Origin: Cymodocea nodosa
Lineage: Eukaryota; Streptophyta; Magnoliopsida; Alismatales; Cymodoceaceae
Reading direction: 5' to 3'
Assembly (NCBI GenBank): GCA_036874045.1
Contig: CM072341.1
Location: forward strand, 9,374,501-9,438,500
Length of the DNA: 64,000 nucleotides
Part shown: piece after piece, positions 46,320 to 58,627 of the stretch
Layout: each line of letters begins with the position of its first letter
Numbering within the stretch: the stretch's first letter is position 1
Position numbers and translations under genes: made by a program
The notes under the pieces: model-generated
What the model saw: the letters and a program-made list of their open reading frames with translations, nothing else
Database searches by the model: none
Told to the model about the DNA's origin: nothing

Positions 46320-48393
46320 ATGGAACAAGAACTCCAGACAGGTATGGTAGATCTTTCTCCTCAAAAAGCTCAAATCATACTTTCTACCGGAGAAGAGGTT
46401 GTTGATATTGAATCTATTTATGATACCTCCGACATTGTCACTCATTTACTATGTTTGAAGAAACAACTATTTGTTCTTCGTAAATTTCGTTCGGTTAGCA
46501 CTTTTGATAACAATGGGAAACAATTGAAAACCAAACCGCACGCCTACAATAGAAAAACCACCAAACCAAATAATGGACATAAGAAGCAGAAGACTTTGTC
46601 TAAGAAGAGCAGTACCACATCTTCTGTTTCTCGTAAGGTTTCTAAGGGGTCTTCCTCTAATGATGAAGACATTTTTTCTGCAAAAATCAATTTCTTAGAA
46701 CCTCTTTTCAAAGCAACTTATGAGGCTTATGTAAGTCAATTTTTGAGTACCTTTGTGGATACTAGGGCCTTTGAGAGACGAGCCTTGCATATGGCCCTTC
46801 AATTACAAGATACACTCGTAAGGAGGAGACATCAAGCTTTAATGCATAAACTTAGTGAACAACTAGGAATTCATATTCAAGAGCCTATAGACCCTACTTG
46901 TTATCATGATTTTTCTGATATGATAGTTAAGAAGAAATCAGTGACTGAACCTGAATTCTTCTTGCCCAAGACGAGCATTGATTTTGGGTATGTGGTTGGT
47001 AGCACATATCCTCTAATTCCTAAGATTTGCATTGGAACTTTAACCCAAATTGCTCCTGGTCCTCCTCATTTGATTTCTTCATCTACTAAAGTTTTGCCTA
47101 CAGATTCAACTTCTCCCTTTCCAACCACTCAATTCATGTATTCTAGGAGAAGAAAGAAAATTCTTTCCTCTCATCCAAAGGTCGGAAACAGAAAATCAGA
47201 ATTTCTGGAAGTCTCTCCTCCTCCTCCTAGTTCTCATTAGGCACATCCTTTTTCATTTGAATCCGAACCTCATCCAATTCCTTCTCCCCACACTCTTAAT
47301 TTGATAGAAGGTTTGTATGTAGATTTGGGCTCTACTCTTGGTCCTCCACCTACTAAAATCTCTCTAGCAAATGAAGATCCAAAGGTACCAATCACTTATT
47401 CTTCAGATATCCCCACAGATGTATATTATTTCAAATCTACTACTGCTAGAGATCTCTTTTTCAATAAATTTAAAGGAATGAAAATTGTTTACAGTATACT
47501 TGTAAATTTTCAAGGAATGGATACAATTCATAGTTTACTCAATCATCAAGGGCTTTAGGTCTTATTTCTACTTCATCTAGATTATCAATTTTTGAAGACC
47601 TAATTCCCCTTTTCTATTCAAATCTTGAGATTTTTCCCCATTATTTTCTCTTGCTCCTACCACATCAAACATTAAGGGTTGATGGAGAATTTTTGGAGTC
47701 CCTTTTTGGAATACCATCTACAGGTATCAATATTGCTCTTTCTCCATCAGAACTAGGGTGGTAGGAAGTTGAAATGAATAAATTGGTTGGAAAATCTCCT
47801 AGCCGAAATTTTAAATTGGTTAAGCAAGCAAATCTTCATGGTTTGGCTCGAATGATTGCCACCATTCTAACTTGCTCTATTTTTTAGAAAATTGGACATG
47901 CAGATGAACTGGAAAGAAAGATTTACCAAGCCACTTATGGTGTGATGGCTGGTATAAAGGTTACTCGGCAAATGTAATTATTGCTCAGATTTCTCATCTA
48001 CAAAGTTTTTTGTTTTATGGGGACTTCATTTTCAATCTGATGGCCAGATATGTTGATTTGTCGAGCAAACCTCTAAAATTGATTAAAAGAAGATCACTAC
48101 AATTAAAGGATCTTCAGAGAATGTCTTCTACAGATCCTGTAGAGGTGTCTACTCCTTTTCAACCTTCTACTCCTTAGAGTTCTCCTCTTTCTCGTGCACC
48201 ATCTCCATCTCCAGCTCCTCAGGAACATCAAACCCTAGCAGTTGATAGTTATGTTACCCTCTTAAAACAAAATGAGCTTCTACTTCAACATAATCAAATG
48301 CTTTTGGACCAAGTAGCTCATTTAGAACAACTTCTAAGGGAGAGGGATAAGTTAATTCAAGATTTATTACAGAAACAGTCAACTAATCATTAG
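46320..48393 (+). pseudogene. aORF of A2 (envelope-position gene), A type, best preserved N-terminus
   Basis: ATG at 46320 (MEQELQTGMVDLSPQKA) opens 306 codons before the first stop. Order: GEEVVDIESIYDTSD, a Lys/Ser-rich stretch (GHKKQKTLSKKSS), QFLSTFVDTRAFERR, a basic patch YSRRRKK (nuclear-localisation-like), Pro-rich linker, then the conserved domain with YYFKSTTARDLFFNKF, NFQGMDTIHSL, LIPLFYSNLEIF, ESLFGIPSTG and ARYVDLSSKPLKLIKRR. C-terminal coiled coil LLKQNELLLQHNQMLLDQ to TAG 48391-48393. Defects: stops at 47238 (SSH*AH) and 47762-47764 (GW*EVE), one-base deletions near 47556 and 47975. No transmembrane segment is evident, unlike a true envelope. Function unknown. Confidence 0.82.
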
Positions 48394-48530
48394 TATTTTT
48401 TTTGTTTGTTTTCTTTTGATGTAATTTTCTTTGTTTCCCTCTGTAATTACATTTTATTTCTCATCAATATAATTATTTTGTTATTTCTCTCAATGTCTCT
48501 TTCCATACTTTTCTCCCTTTTTAATTCTAC

Positions 48531-48585
48531 CAAAGGGGGAGAATATATCTGTTTACAATTTTGTCATCATCAAAAAGGGGGAGAT
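48531..48585 (+). other. two polypurine tracts of A2
   Basis: CAAAGGGGGAGAATA near 48531-48545 and AAAAAGGGGGAGATT ending at the LTR start, with GTCATCATC between. Confidence 0.88.
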
Positions 48586-50306
48586 TGTTAGTTCAATTAT
48601 TTTATCAGTTAATTTTGATGATAAAAAATGTATGGATTAATTATTTCTGCAATATTTTAGCAATCTTTTTTACTAAAATGAAAATTGTTTAACTACTATG
48701 TACTTAGAATCTTTTAAATTAGATTTTGGCAGGTTGTTATTTCTACAGTGATTTGATCAAAGAGTTAATATATAAGTCACTGAATAAAACAGGTCAAATC
48801 GGATGGTTAAGCTTCTCTCCTAGCTTTTTAGACAGTTATATTAGTAACTATTTGAAAAGTATTTATTTTCGGTGAGTTAAGTCTTTTTATGTTTAGATAT
48901 TTTTTTTATGCTAAGTATCCGAAATCCCTTCAATTTTGAATAGTTAAGGGTTTTCATTCCGGATAGTTAGTTGTTTCTCTGATTTAGTGTATTTTCGGTT
49001 ACTTTCTTCTGAAGGACATGTGTTAGTCTCTCATCGCTTGACTTAAGTGACTTTTCGGAAGGTTACGCTGTAACTATTCGAAAACTCTTAAGAATCGGAG
49101 AGTTACCTTCAATAAGTATCCAAAATTGGTTTTAAGCTTCGGATAGTTAATCTTTTTATTATTTTTGACTTAAGTGACTCTTCGGAAGGTTACCTGCGTA
49201 ACTATTTGAAATGCCTTAAGATTCGGAGAGTTATCTTTTACAAGTATCTGAAACATGTTTTCTCTATCAGATAGCTTATTCTTAATATTTTATGCTACTG
49301 TTTCAAAAGGATACGTGTTTTACATGACTTAAGTAGCCTTTCAGAATGTTAGTTTTATCTATCCAAAATGGTCTTGAATTTCAGCAAGTTATCTTCCTAA
49401 GTATCCGATTTTCTAAGATTCTTTGAAGATTTGATTTCTACAGAATTTGCAACTTTATTAATTGACTAACTATTTTGGCAAGATATCTTTTGATTGCAGA
49501 TCTAAAATTTATTATGATTGAAGGTTGTTGGAAATGAATTACTACATAAGGCATCTGACTATTTTAGTATTCTTTCCATCTATGCAAATTTCGAAGGAAG
49601 AACAAAAAGGATTGGCAGAGAAAACAAAATAATACACAAAATTTTTCAACACTCAAAAGGAGAAATTGGCTGTTCAGAAATTCTGCAAACATTCTGAAGA
49701 TTTGTCTACAACAAAGTCCAAAAGATCAAAAGTTGCAAATCAATCAAGAATTCTCCTAAGAGCTTCATAAGTCAACTCTTCATAGGAGTTGATCTAGTGT
49801 TGTGTGTCATTTACATTTTGAGTTAGTGACACCTAGTTTTAAATTGTATTCTCATTTGCTTAAAACCCTAACTCACAAGGGTGTTGTGAGTATACCTTCA
49901 CAAGGTTGGGGCCTTGGTGAAGAGAGTGAAGTGTGATTCTTCACTTGCTCAAGATTGGGGTGTTGAGTACACAAAGTTGGTGCTTTGTGTAAGGTTTTTA
50001 TTTAGCCTTTAAAAACATATGTAAGGTTGTTGCTTAGCCTGCAAAAGCAACTTGTTTAAGGTTTGTGCTTAGCCTTAAAAGCACTTAGTGGAATTCTCAA
50101 GGTTGTGGCCTTGAGGAGTGGACTACCTAGTTTAGGGAACCACTATAAATTTTTTATGTCATTTACTTTATGCACTGCACTTTATAATTCCAAAATCAAT
50201 TAATTAGGGTTTACTAGTGTCAACAACTTCCTAAAAATTTAAAAGCAAAATAAATTTTATTAGGACACTATTCACACCCCCTCTAGTATGCCATTCGATC
50301 CTTTCA
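48586..50306 (+). repeat. 3' LTR of A2 (LTR family A), complete
   Basis: 1721 bp, TGTTAGTTCAATT to GATCCTTTCA. Hairpin arms between 48800 and 49400 with ACTTAAGTGA spacers. It stands in inverted orientation to LTR A3 with 2.6 kb between. Confidence 0.93.
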
Positions 50307-52317
50307 TCTTTAAGGTTTGGATTTAATCTCCTCTCAGGAATTCTAACTGGTTTAGCATTCTCTTCTAAATATATGTGGTGATAGCATAAAGTTTCACTTA
50401 ACCCTTTTATATTAGTCATAGTCCATCCTATTACCTCTTTATAAGTTTTTATTACTTCTTTTAATTTAGCAATTTGATCCTCTTTTAAATTTGAAGCAAT
50501 AATGATTGGACATGTTTGTTTTTCTTCCAATAATATATAGGTTAATTTAGGAGGTAAAGGTTTTAAATCTAAATGTTGACCATCAAAAGCTAGAGCTTCT
50601 AATTGAACATTATCATTTTCTATATAAATCTCTTCTTGATCTCCTTCTACATTTATGCTTTCACTTACATCTAAAGTTTCAGAATTTAGTTGCCTATTTA
50701 GTTCTTCTTGAATCACATCATCTAACATATCTCCTTCATCCTTTAAAAAGTCTATAGTATGCAAGGACATTTCTAACTACTCAAACTTTTCCAGTTTGAA
50801 AATGTTTAATTGAGTATCCTCATTATCATATGCTAACTTCATCACTCCAGTTTTACAATTTATGATAGCTCCTGATGTTGCTAAGAATGGTCTTCCTAAA
50901 ATTAAAGATGTATCATGATTTTGATGTTTAATTTGTTGAGAATCCAAAATCACAATATCAATAGAATATATAAAGTTTTTGATTTTAATTAAGACATCCT
51001 CTATTTTTCCTCTAGGGTATCTTATACTTCTATCAACTAATTGAATAACAGTCCAAGTAAGGATTAAGCCTTCTAATCCTAAGGATGCAAATATATCACT
51101 CGACATAACATTTATACTTGCACCTAGGTCTATTAAGGTTCTTTCTAGAATGGTATTTCCTATGGTGTATGACATAACAGGGATTCCAGGATCAGATAAC
51201 TTTTTAGAAATTTGTGGTAGAAATAGGGAACTACTTTGCTCAACTAAAAAGACTTTCCTTAAAACTTTTCTCACTATTTTCTTAGTACATCAATCCTTAA
51301 GAAATTTAGCACAAGGTGGCATTTTTTGCAATAAGTCTAACAAAGGAATGTTAACTTGTACTTTTTCAAAAATTTCTCTAATCTTTTCTTATTTTTTAGG
51401 AAATGTTTGTTGTTCAAGATAGGGTGCTAATGATTGTGATTTAGAATATTCTTTGTCTTTCATTTCATTCATTTGATCATTTTTAGTCTCATTTTCAGAT
51501 TTAGATTTTTCTTCATTGATTTCTAAGTTTTCAGATATTACATTTTCATTATCATTTTGGTTTTTGTTCTTATCCACCTTCATATTATTTTCTTTTTGAA
51601 TTCTTGGTGGTACATCAGTTCCAGATCTTAATGTTATACATACATCTTCTAGATTTTCATTACTTTCATGATGTTCTTGTATTTCATTTTCATAATTTTG
51701 ATCTTTAATTGTTTTTAGTTTTAAATTGCATTCTTTAAATTCTATTGCATTGGTATTTTATTTTGTTTGTATATTTTGTAAATTATGCAAATCTGTAACA
51801 TTAAAGTTTTCATTTGTGTTTTCCTATTGCATAACTTGTAATTTCATTGTAAATTCATCCAATGCTTTTAGTTTTTTTTCTAGATCATCTAATCTCATTG
51901 CATTCAATTTTTGATCAATTTTCATTATGATTTTTTCAATTTCGTATATAATATCAATTTTAGGTTCTATATATTCTTCCCTATAGTTTAATTGGTTGAC
52001 TTCTTGTTACTGACACATATATTATTCCAGTTTATCCATGTTTTGCTTTAAGCTATGCTCCAATCTGTCATATCTATCCCAAACTTCCTTGTCTCTCAAC
52101 ATATTACACATTCTAAACTAACTATTGGTTGGGTAAGCTATAGGATTCTCATACTTAGCTCCATTGTATTGAATATAATTCATTTGTTGTTCTTGAGCTC
52201 TAACCGTCTATAATCGTTTAAGTTTCAAACAATCAGAGATGTTGTGCCTTGCTAAATTGTAGAATTCACATATGCTAACTACAGGTTTCAGAAATCTATG
52301 AGCATAAGCATATGCCA
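50307..52317 (-). pseudogene. gypsy gag C-terminus, protease and RT start (K)
   Basis: First ATG 52317 (MAYAYAHRFLKPVV) is 77 bases after the primer site. Zinc knuckle CEFYNLARHNISDC: the second cysteine is tyrosine (TAC, one transition from TGC). A Lys/Glu-rich linker (EIEKIIMKIDQKLNAM) follows, then ITLRSGTDVPP, NIPLLDLLQKM and the protease: TLIDLGASINVMSS (active D-L-G) and LILGRPFLATSGA. Ends before reverse transcriptase with EVIGWTMTNIKGL and PERRLNPNLKD. About nine in-frame stops and one frameshift near 51700. Related to the pol of L but clearly diverged (LILGRPFLAT and GWxMxxIKG shared). Confidence 0.82.
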
Positions 52318-52394
52318 TATTTTCAATTTAAATAAAACACACTACACTCCTACTACTAAAACAAAACAACACTCATAGTTGTTTAGCTTCTCAA

Positions 52395-52412
52395 TCCCTG
52401 ATAATGGCGCTA
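52395..52412 (-). other. primer binding site of K, tRNA-Asp type
   Basis: Minus strand TAGCGCCATTATCAGGGA, against TGGCGCCGTTGCCGGGGA used by Athila/Tat elements: 13 of 18 match and all five differences are transitions. Seven bases separate it from the LTR end. Confidence 0.7.
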
Positions 52413-52419
52413 GAAATCT

Positions 52420-53524
52420 TGTTTGGGGTTGTTAAGTTAAATAAAAAAAACTTGTATATCAATAATTACTTCTAGAAATAAACAAACAATCTTTCACATA
52501 AATTAGCTATTAAATCCAATTTGTGTTTTTAACTACAAGTGCACAGTGCATATTGTATTAGTGTATAAGTACAGGTTGAACCCACAGAGATTGAGTAAGA
52601 ATTGCATACTATTTCAATTTTTATACTGGAGTTTATGTGTGTACAGTAAACACTCCATTGAGTTACAGTTAACTCAATGGACCTAGTTCGTGGAGTTATA
52701 GTTATCCCAACGAACTAACCTCGTGGACTTATAGTTAACTCCATGAGCCTATCTTTCACGTTAAATACTGTTATTTACAAAGGAATTCGACCAACCATTG
52801 GACGGTTCCACAGAATGTAAATAACATCAATTAAGCTCTTTAATGTTAGTTAATATTAGATTTATCATTAAGCAACACTAACATTCAAATATTTTAGATA
52901 GTAACCATTAAAATCTTTAAGTATCTCGAACGAATCAATTTCAGTAAATAGTAAATTATTTTCTATTTTTTAAATCAAACTAACATAAAACATTCACAAT
53001 ACTAACAATTTTAACATTAATCACGATACAAAACAAACAATACAACACTATAATGCTAAATATAAACACAAATAAGTTGTTGTTTTTGGTATTTTTGTTT
53101 TGATATGTTCTTGAAGATAAGCGAAGGTGAATTGTAAAAATCTCTATCGATAGTAAAAACTTCCATCACTACATGCGACGTGATTACACCATTGAAAACT
53201 TAATCACTTACAATCTTGCCTCCTCTCCCTATAGAATCGCGAGTCCAAAATTGCAAGATAATCTCCTCTTCAGCATATTGGCATCAACCCGAAACCAAGG
53301 CTAGAAGCTTTACGATCTCTTGAGATATGAGTCAGTGCTTGGTGAAAATAGCTTCCCTTCCCGCGATGTGATCACTCCTCACAATGGTTGTCAAGCACCA
53401 TGTTTGGCTCGAAATTCACCTGATATCAAGAAAGTATCCTCACAAACATCCGATGATTGGTGATTATGGTGGTGGTGTGGAGCTTCAGGGAACTTTCGAC
53501 GCTTCCTACAGTTAGCGCGGTTCT
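52420..53524 (-). repeat. 5' LTR of K (C3, LTR family C), outer end cut
   Basis: Plus strand starts TGTTTGGGGTTGTTAAG; holds GTATAAGTACAGGTTGAACCC. A perfect hairpin at 52654-52681 has a 12 bp stem (TCCATTGAGTTA) and loop CAGT. It stops at GCGGTTCT, where C1 continues CCACCTACACAC, so element L inserted here. Confidence 0.82.
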
Positions 53525-55710
53525 TGTAACGCTTTTATGTGTTGTTAAATTAACGACAAAAGCGCAAATTTTACATTTATAATCGCAAGCGCATGGTGCC
53601 CATTGTAATAAGCATGTGCAAGTATGGGTCGAATCTACAAGGAGTTTGTCTTAAATAATTTTATTAAAATGATTGTTTGATAAAACATCCACTCTAGTAA
53701 TTCTACAATTAAAACTCTAATTACATGCAATTAAGTTACAATTTACAAAAATACAATAAAGATTTCAAAGGTAGCATAAAACTTGTTAATTCCTAGAGCT
53801 AATAGCTAGAAAACTCAAGAAAATCTTAAGTTCACGTTTCTGGAATCACAGAAATTAGTCTGAATTCTAACTCTTGTTCCTTCCAACTTGGACATTGAAA
53901 AATCCAGATGAAATATTGGTTGGAAAGGTCATCGAGCTATCTTTAAAATGGCAGTAATTTCCAAGACTAATTCACTCTAGGTTGCTGCCAAAATCGGATA
54001 TAGAAACAGTGCGCAAAACGATTCTAAAAACATTCCAAAAATGCATCGTTGGTTTAAAAATCATAACTCAATCAAATCTTCATGAAATACCACGAAATCA
54101 CCGCGCACCTTGAAAGATAACTCGTTTCTCTAATCAGGAAAATTTATAGGAAAACATTTTGAATGCACAAAAGCAAGACAACACAAAGGCATCGAGCACA
54201 ATTTTTGTCGCTCGACTAGTAAAACAGAGCAGATGCTACCTTCGAAAGAAAAATCGAAAAACCGAAGAAATGCATTCTAAAAAATTCCAACAACACTACA
54301 TACGTATTGTACACTTAAATTACTTACAAAAAAAAGCTATAACACGACATATAACTCAGAGAAATCAAGTCGTACAACATATAACAAAACAAAACATGCA
54401 TTGGAATTTACAGCAAATAGGATATACACGCATTCACAAGGGTTAAGAGTTGGTTTTATGCACAACATTCACATATTCACATGAAGCAACTATATTCCAT
54501 GAGATCTAATCTAAAACAACTATTTAAATTAAAGAAATAAAGATTTAACAAACATCCTAAACGTGCATAAATTTATAATTTAAAAATACCTAAATACTCA
54601 TACACATTTGATATGAAAATATGTTTACAAGTATGAGGATCTCTCCCTTCTCTTTTACCTTTAATTCATCCACTTCTCTTCAAGCATTTGATTCCTATTT
54701 GATGATGAACCACTTTGTCCGCTCCTCTACAAGGCTGTCTCCACTTGCAAATCACGTCCAAAGGGGAACCGCCTATGTTTGCTTTGGAGAAAATGGGTTG
54801 CACGTCCTCAATCCACTTCCAAGATATACAGATTTGTTGGCTTTCCTCTCAATTTTGATGCTTCCTATTACCTCATCTTGAAGATCACGTCCCAAGCTCT
54901 TCCAATGCTGCACACGTGCCTCCAATACCACTGATTTCACCTGTGGAGGTCATTTCGTATGTCGGCTTAGAGTGGAGAGAAGGAGGTCTTCTAGTATGAG
55001 GGGGAAGGCACCTAAGCTCACCAATCTTGGAGGAAAACTCTTCCAAAATCTTGGGTGGAAGAGGATGGACGAAAATTGGAGTTGGAGTTCTTGCCCTTGC
55101 ATGGAGGAGAAAGAGGAGATGATCTTTCCTTTGGCCAACCATCCTCTTTTACTTTCCATTGCCATCCATCTATGGAAATATTTCAAACACCTTCCAATTT
55201 GTGGCCTCTAATTTAGGCAAGCTTTAATCATTGATTGATTGATTGGTGGATTGATTTGGAGTTTGAATTGGACGACCATGAGTTGTTGATTTCCCATGAT
55301 TTAATTCAAGGATCCACGTCCTCACCTACAACAACTCAAAAGATAACATTAAATGCATATGCACATTACACATAAATTGCTACACAATTATAAAGCAAAA
55401 ATGAAATGTGCATAATATATTGCTTGCTCAATTGAGGATTATTTGATTTCATATCTTAATGATAATTCTTTTAAGATATGCATGAAATCAATATATAAAT
55501 TACTTATATCTACACATGGGCTAATTGACTAGGTGTTAATTTAATAAAGGATAAATTTGTGCATTATTGACTATTTAACCAATAAAACATGCATAGTTCT
55601 AAAATATGATTTTCATGTAATCTTTCATAAGAACATATATAATGATGACTTATAATCCTTAATATGCATGAATTAACATATATAAAATGCACAAATTGAT
55701 ACTTTACACA
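53525..55710 (-). repeat. 3' LTR of L (LTR family H)
   Basis: 2186 bp. Minus strand starts TGTGTAAAGTATC right after GGTATGGGGG and ends AAAGCGTTACA. Near the end it carries GCAAGCGCATGGTGCCC and GTGCAAGTATGGGTCGAATC, the same type of marker as in LTR C, so C and H are related gypsy families. Open stretches inside (54159-54446, 54621-55211) have no recognisable domain. Confidence 0.78.
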
Positions 55711-57322
55711 CCCCCATACCTAGTCTTTGCTAGTCCCTTAGCAAAGGACTAAAACTAAACAATGATAACATAAAGCCCATATGAAAATGCACTTATTAAA
55801 AAATAGAAAACAAAAACAACTAATAAACAAATAACAAAAATAAAACTAACCTAAGCCACTTTCGTAGGGATCACGACTACACTTAGCATGTGCAGCAAGC
55901 ATTTAAACCCCTAGGTCACCCTAGTGGTGGAGTTGTGTCTCTAAAGGGTTTTCAGCGGATATACCCACAAAATCCAAAACAAAACATAAAACAATACAAT
56001 TAAAAGACAAAAACAACAAAAATATGCTCTTGGTTTCCTAAACATGGATAAAGTTGCTTTTAAGTAGTCTTGACTTATTAGCTTCACCTTTATTCAATCA
56101 GCCTCTCACCTTTCTAGATTGGATTCAAATAAACATTCAATTTTCATCCTAAGAAAGTAAAGTACTATATAAATAAGTGTATGTGAAAATGGCCAAGACT
56201 AAGAAATAACCTACTCAACTCCCTCCAAGTTACCTAGGTAATCCCAAAGGTCTATCCTTGAGTCCATTGTCCCTTTATTTGGACTCTCTTCTTCTTCTTT
56301 TTCAATTTTTTTTTTTTTTCTCTTTTTTTTTAGATTACCTCCTACTCCAGCACCTTTTTACGCGACCACAATCCCTTACTTAGGGGAAAGTTGACCGGTT
56401 ACTTAGTAGCCTTTATAAGAACAAGTAATCAATCTCTCTTCTTCTTCTTTCTTTTCTTTTTTTTTTTCATCATTTTTCTTGTTTTTCTTTTTCTCTCTAG
56501 CCCTCTACCCTTAAGATTGCCTCCCACATCATTGTGTGGGAATGAGCAATTTTACCTTAGCCCTTTTATTCTACCCTTCTCATAGGACAACCCCAAGGTA
56601 TATTCCTAAGTTTTTACCTAAGTTTCCCTTCAAGAGGAGTGGTTCCTTCCTAGTCAAGGCCTCATGTAAGTGCAATACTACATATAAGCTCAAAAATATG
56701 GATGGTTTTGAATTTTATTCTTCTCCTCCCCTTAAGGTTCAAGGTTTCTTTCCTAAAGGATTCACTTTTAGGTCTCAATTAAACCTAAAAGAACTCTATC
56801 CATTAGGGCCTATGAGCATTTATAAAACAAAATAAACAAGAAAAAGTACAAAATTGAAAAAAAAAAAAAACTGTCGACAAATGCCTCCCCCCCATACCTA
56901 AATTTTGCATTGTCCCCAATGTAAAAGAAAGTATTTAGGCAATAAGATAAAAAGCATGAAGACGACAAAAATAAAAGAAACAAACTATGACAAGCAAGGA
57001 CAGATTACACCCCCATACCTAGCATGTAATCCATATGCACATTTGTAAAGTTAAATTGTATTATTCCTAAAACATACAATGGAGATTGAGTAGTATGCTG
57101 AAGAAATAATGTTCAATACATGTATCATTCAAATGCATCATACAGAAATAAGGTGAAGAGTGCGTACCTTGCTTGATGAAGGAAAATAATAACTACAAAA
57201 CTAATAAACATATCAAAACAGAAAAGAAATTTATATAAACAAAACTATAGCATGCGATTAAGAATAAAAATACCAACAAAAAGGAATTTTTGTTTTTGTT
57301 TTTTTTTTTGTTTTATATCTAC
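55711..57322 (-). other. 3' non-coding region of L with three CCCCCATACCTA motifs
   Basis: No gene seen; T-rich runs at 56305-56330 and 56450-56470. The motif CCCCCATACCTA occurs at about 55711, 56886 and 57011 (minus strand TAGGTATGGGGG); the first lies at the LTR and is the polypurine tract. Such C-rich motifs are usual in the 3' region of Athila/Tat elements; three copies suggest duplicated tracts. Confidence 0.6.
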
Positions 57323-58627
57323 TCATGCAGATGGTGAAGGGTTAGTTCCTGAAGTCTCTCCTTGTGCCAAATGCACACCTGCCAAGCGGGGATTTGGTAC
57401 AGTGTTACTTGGTAATTCTCCCTGTGCTCTACCTCTAGATGAAGTAGACAACCTATCAAACTTTGCTTCTAATCCCTTAATGATTTGGTCATGGCTAGCT
57501 AAAATGGGATTTACTTGTCCGCTAACTTGAATTAGGGATTGAATCCCTTTCTCCATTTCAGTAAATCTTTTCTCCAAAGCGGACATTCTATCACTTAAAT
57601 TTGGCTGAGTGGGTCCATGATGCTCGGTACGGTTTCCAGGTGCTTTCGGTTGTCGCCATGAAAAATTGGGATGGTTTCTCCATCCCAAGGTATAGTGTGA
57701 TGACGGTTGGAATGACCTTTGTCCCATACCAATGGCATTGACTTCCTCAAACTGTTGTCCTTGCATTGCAGGGCATTCTTCCATGATGTGCCCAGGAATT
57801 CCACATGCTATACACTTGACTTCAATCACTTTATCTTTTCCCTTTTGTTAACTTATAATCAGATCTTCTACTTTTTTAACCATGGACGACATCCTAGCTT
57901 CCATGCCTACCATGGGGTCTACTGTGTGCATTCCCCTTGCCAAAGTTCTGTCAAATGTTCTCTCAGCAAGGTCCACAAGTCTATCCCATGCATTGACTTC
58001 ATCTAATCTCATGAATCGTCCAGGACATATAGATCCTAACATCAACTTAGTCTGATAATCCAATCCTTCATAGATTACTTGACACTATCTTGATTTAGGT
58101 AGACCATGATTAGGACATCTTGCCACTAGTCTATTGAAACGTTCAAAATATTTCCAAAAGGGTTCATTGGTTTGCTGGCAGATGTTTAGAATAGCATTCT
58201 TAGCTTGAATGGTCTTATGCAAAGGATGAAATTTCTTAATAAAGACAGCACAAAAATCAGTCTAAGTACAAATTGAATTAACAGGAAGGGTGTTCAACTA
58301 TAATTTTGCATCATCTCGAAGGGCAAAAGGCATAAATCTCAACTTTATTGCATCAACAAGCACTTCAGGTTGATTAATCATGTTGCAAACATCATTAAAG
58401 TCATTCAGAAATGCATATGCATCTTCCTTATCTAGTCCATGAAATCTAGGCAATTGATTGACATAATTATATGCAATTGAAATTTATGTCCATCTACCTG
58501 TGGCAGCACAAGACAAGAAGGATGGTCATGTATTTGAGGATAGTAGATGTCCTCAAGAGAAGGTAAATGCTGTTACCCTACTACTCTGCCATTCCTAATG
58601 GTTCTCCTAATGTTCTACCCTCTTCTA
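57323..58627 (-). pseudogene. gag: gypsy gag of L, stand-alone, downstream of pol
   Basis: About 430 codons. N-terminal RRTIRNGRVVG, LEDIYYPQIHDHPS, then the Retrotrans_gag core: LPRFHGLDKEDAYAFLNDF, IKLRFMPFALRDDAK, NTLPVNSICT, ILNICQQTNEPFWKYFERF, CPNHGLPKSR and YEGLDYQTKLM. Zinc knuckle complete: CIACGIPGHIMEEC. C-terminal GWRNHPNFSWRQP and coiled coil MSALEKRFTEMEKGIQSL, typical of Athila/Tat gag. It ends LPSNTVPNPR...TNPSPSA with its own TGA, just where gag-pol frames normally run on into ...LRSG and protease. Stops: K*LNT, CT*TDF, KSR*CQV and one near the N-terminus; a frameshift near 58480. No protease follows it. Confidence 0.85.

Larger units (their letters stand above)
46002..50306 (+). 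mobile_element. Ty1/copia retrotransposon A2, Sirevirus A family, 3' part only
   Basis: Plus strand: end of spacer, aORF, polypurine tracts and complete 3' LTR. The left part was separated by E; the right edge lies in gypsy element K at the start of its reverse transcriptase. Confidence 0.88.
50307..53524 (-). mobile_element. Ty3/gypsy retrotransposon K, Athila/Tat type, 5' part
   Basis: Minus strand: 5' LTR C3 (outer end cut by element L), tRNA-Asp-like primer site, short leader, a frame starting at a degraded zinc knuckle, protease and the first residues of reverse transcriptase. Cut at 50306 by A2. The particle-forming N-terminal half of gag is absent. Confidence 0.82.

Noticed and set aside
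54159..55211. Several open stretches in LTR H on both strands
   Set aside because: Short, overlapping each other, no domain, inside an LTR.
56391..56835. Open stretches in the 3' region of L
   Set aside because: Made of T-runs and low-complexity sequence; no similarity to known proteins seen.
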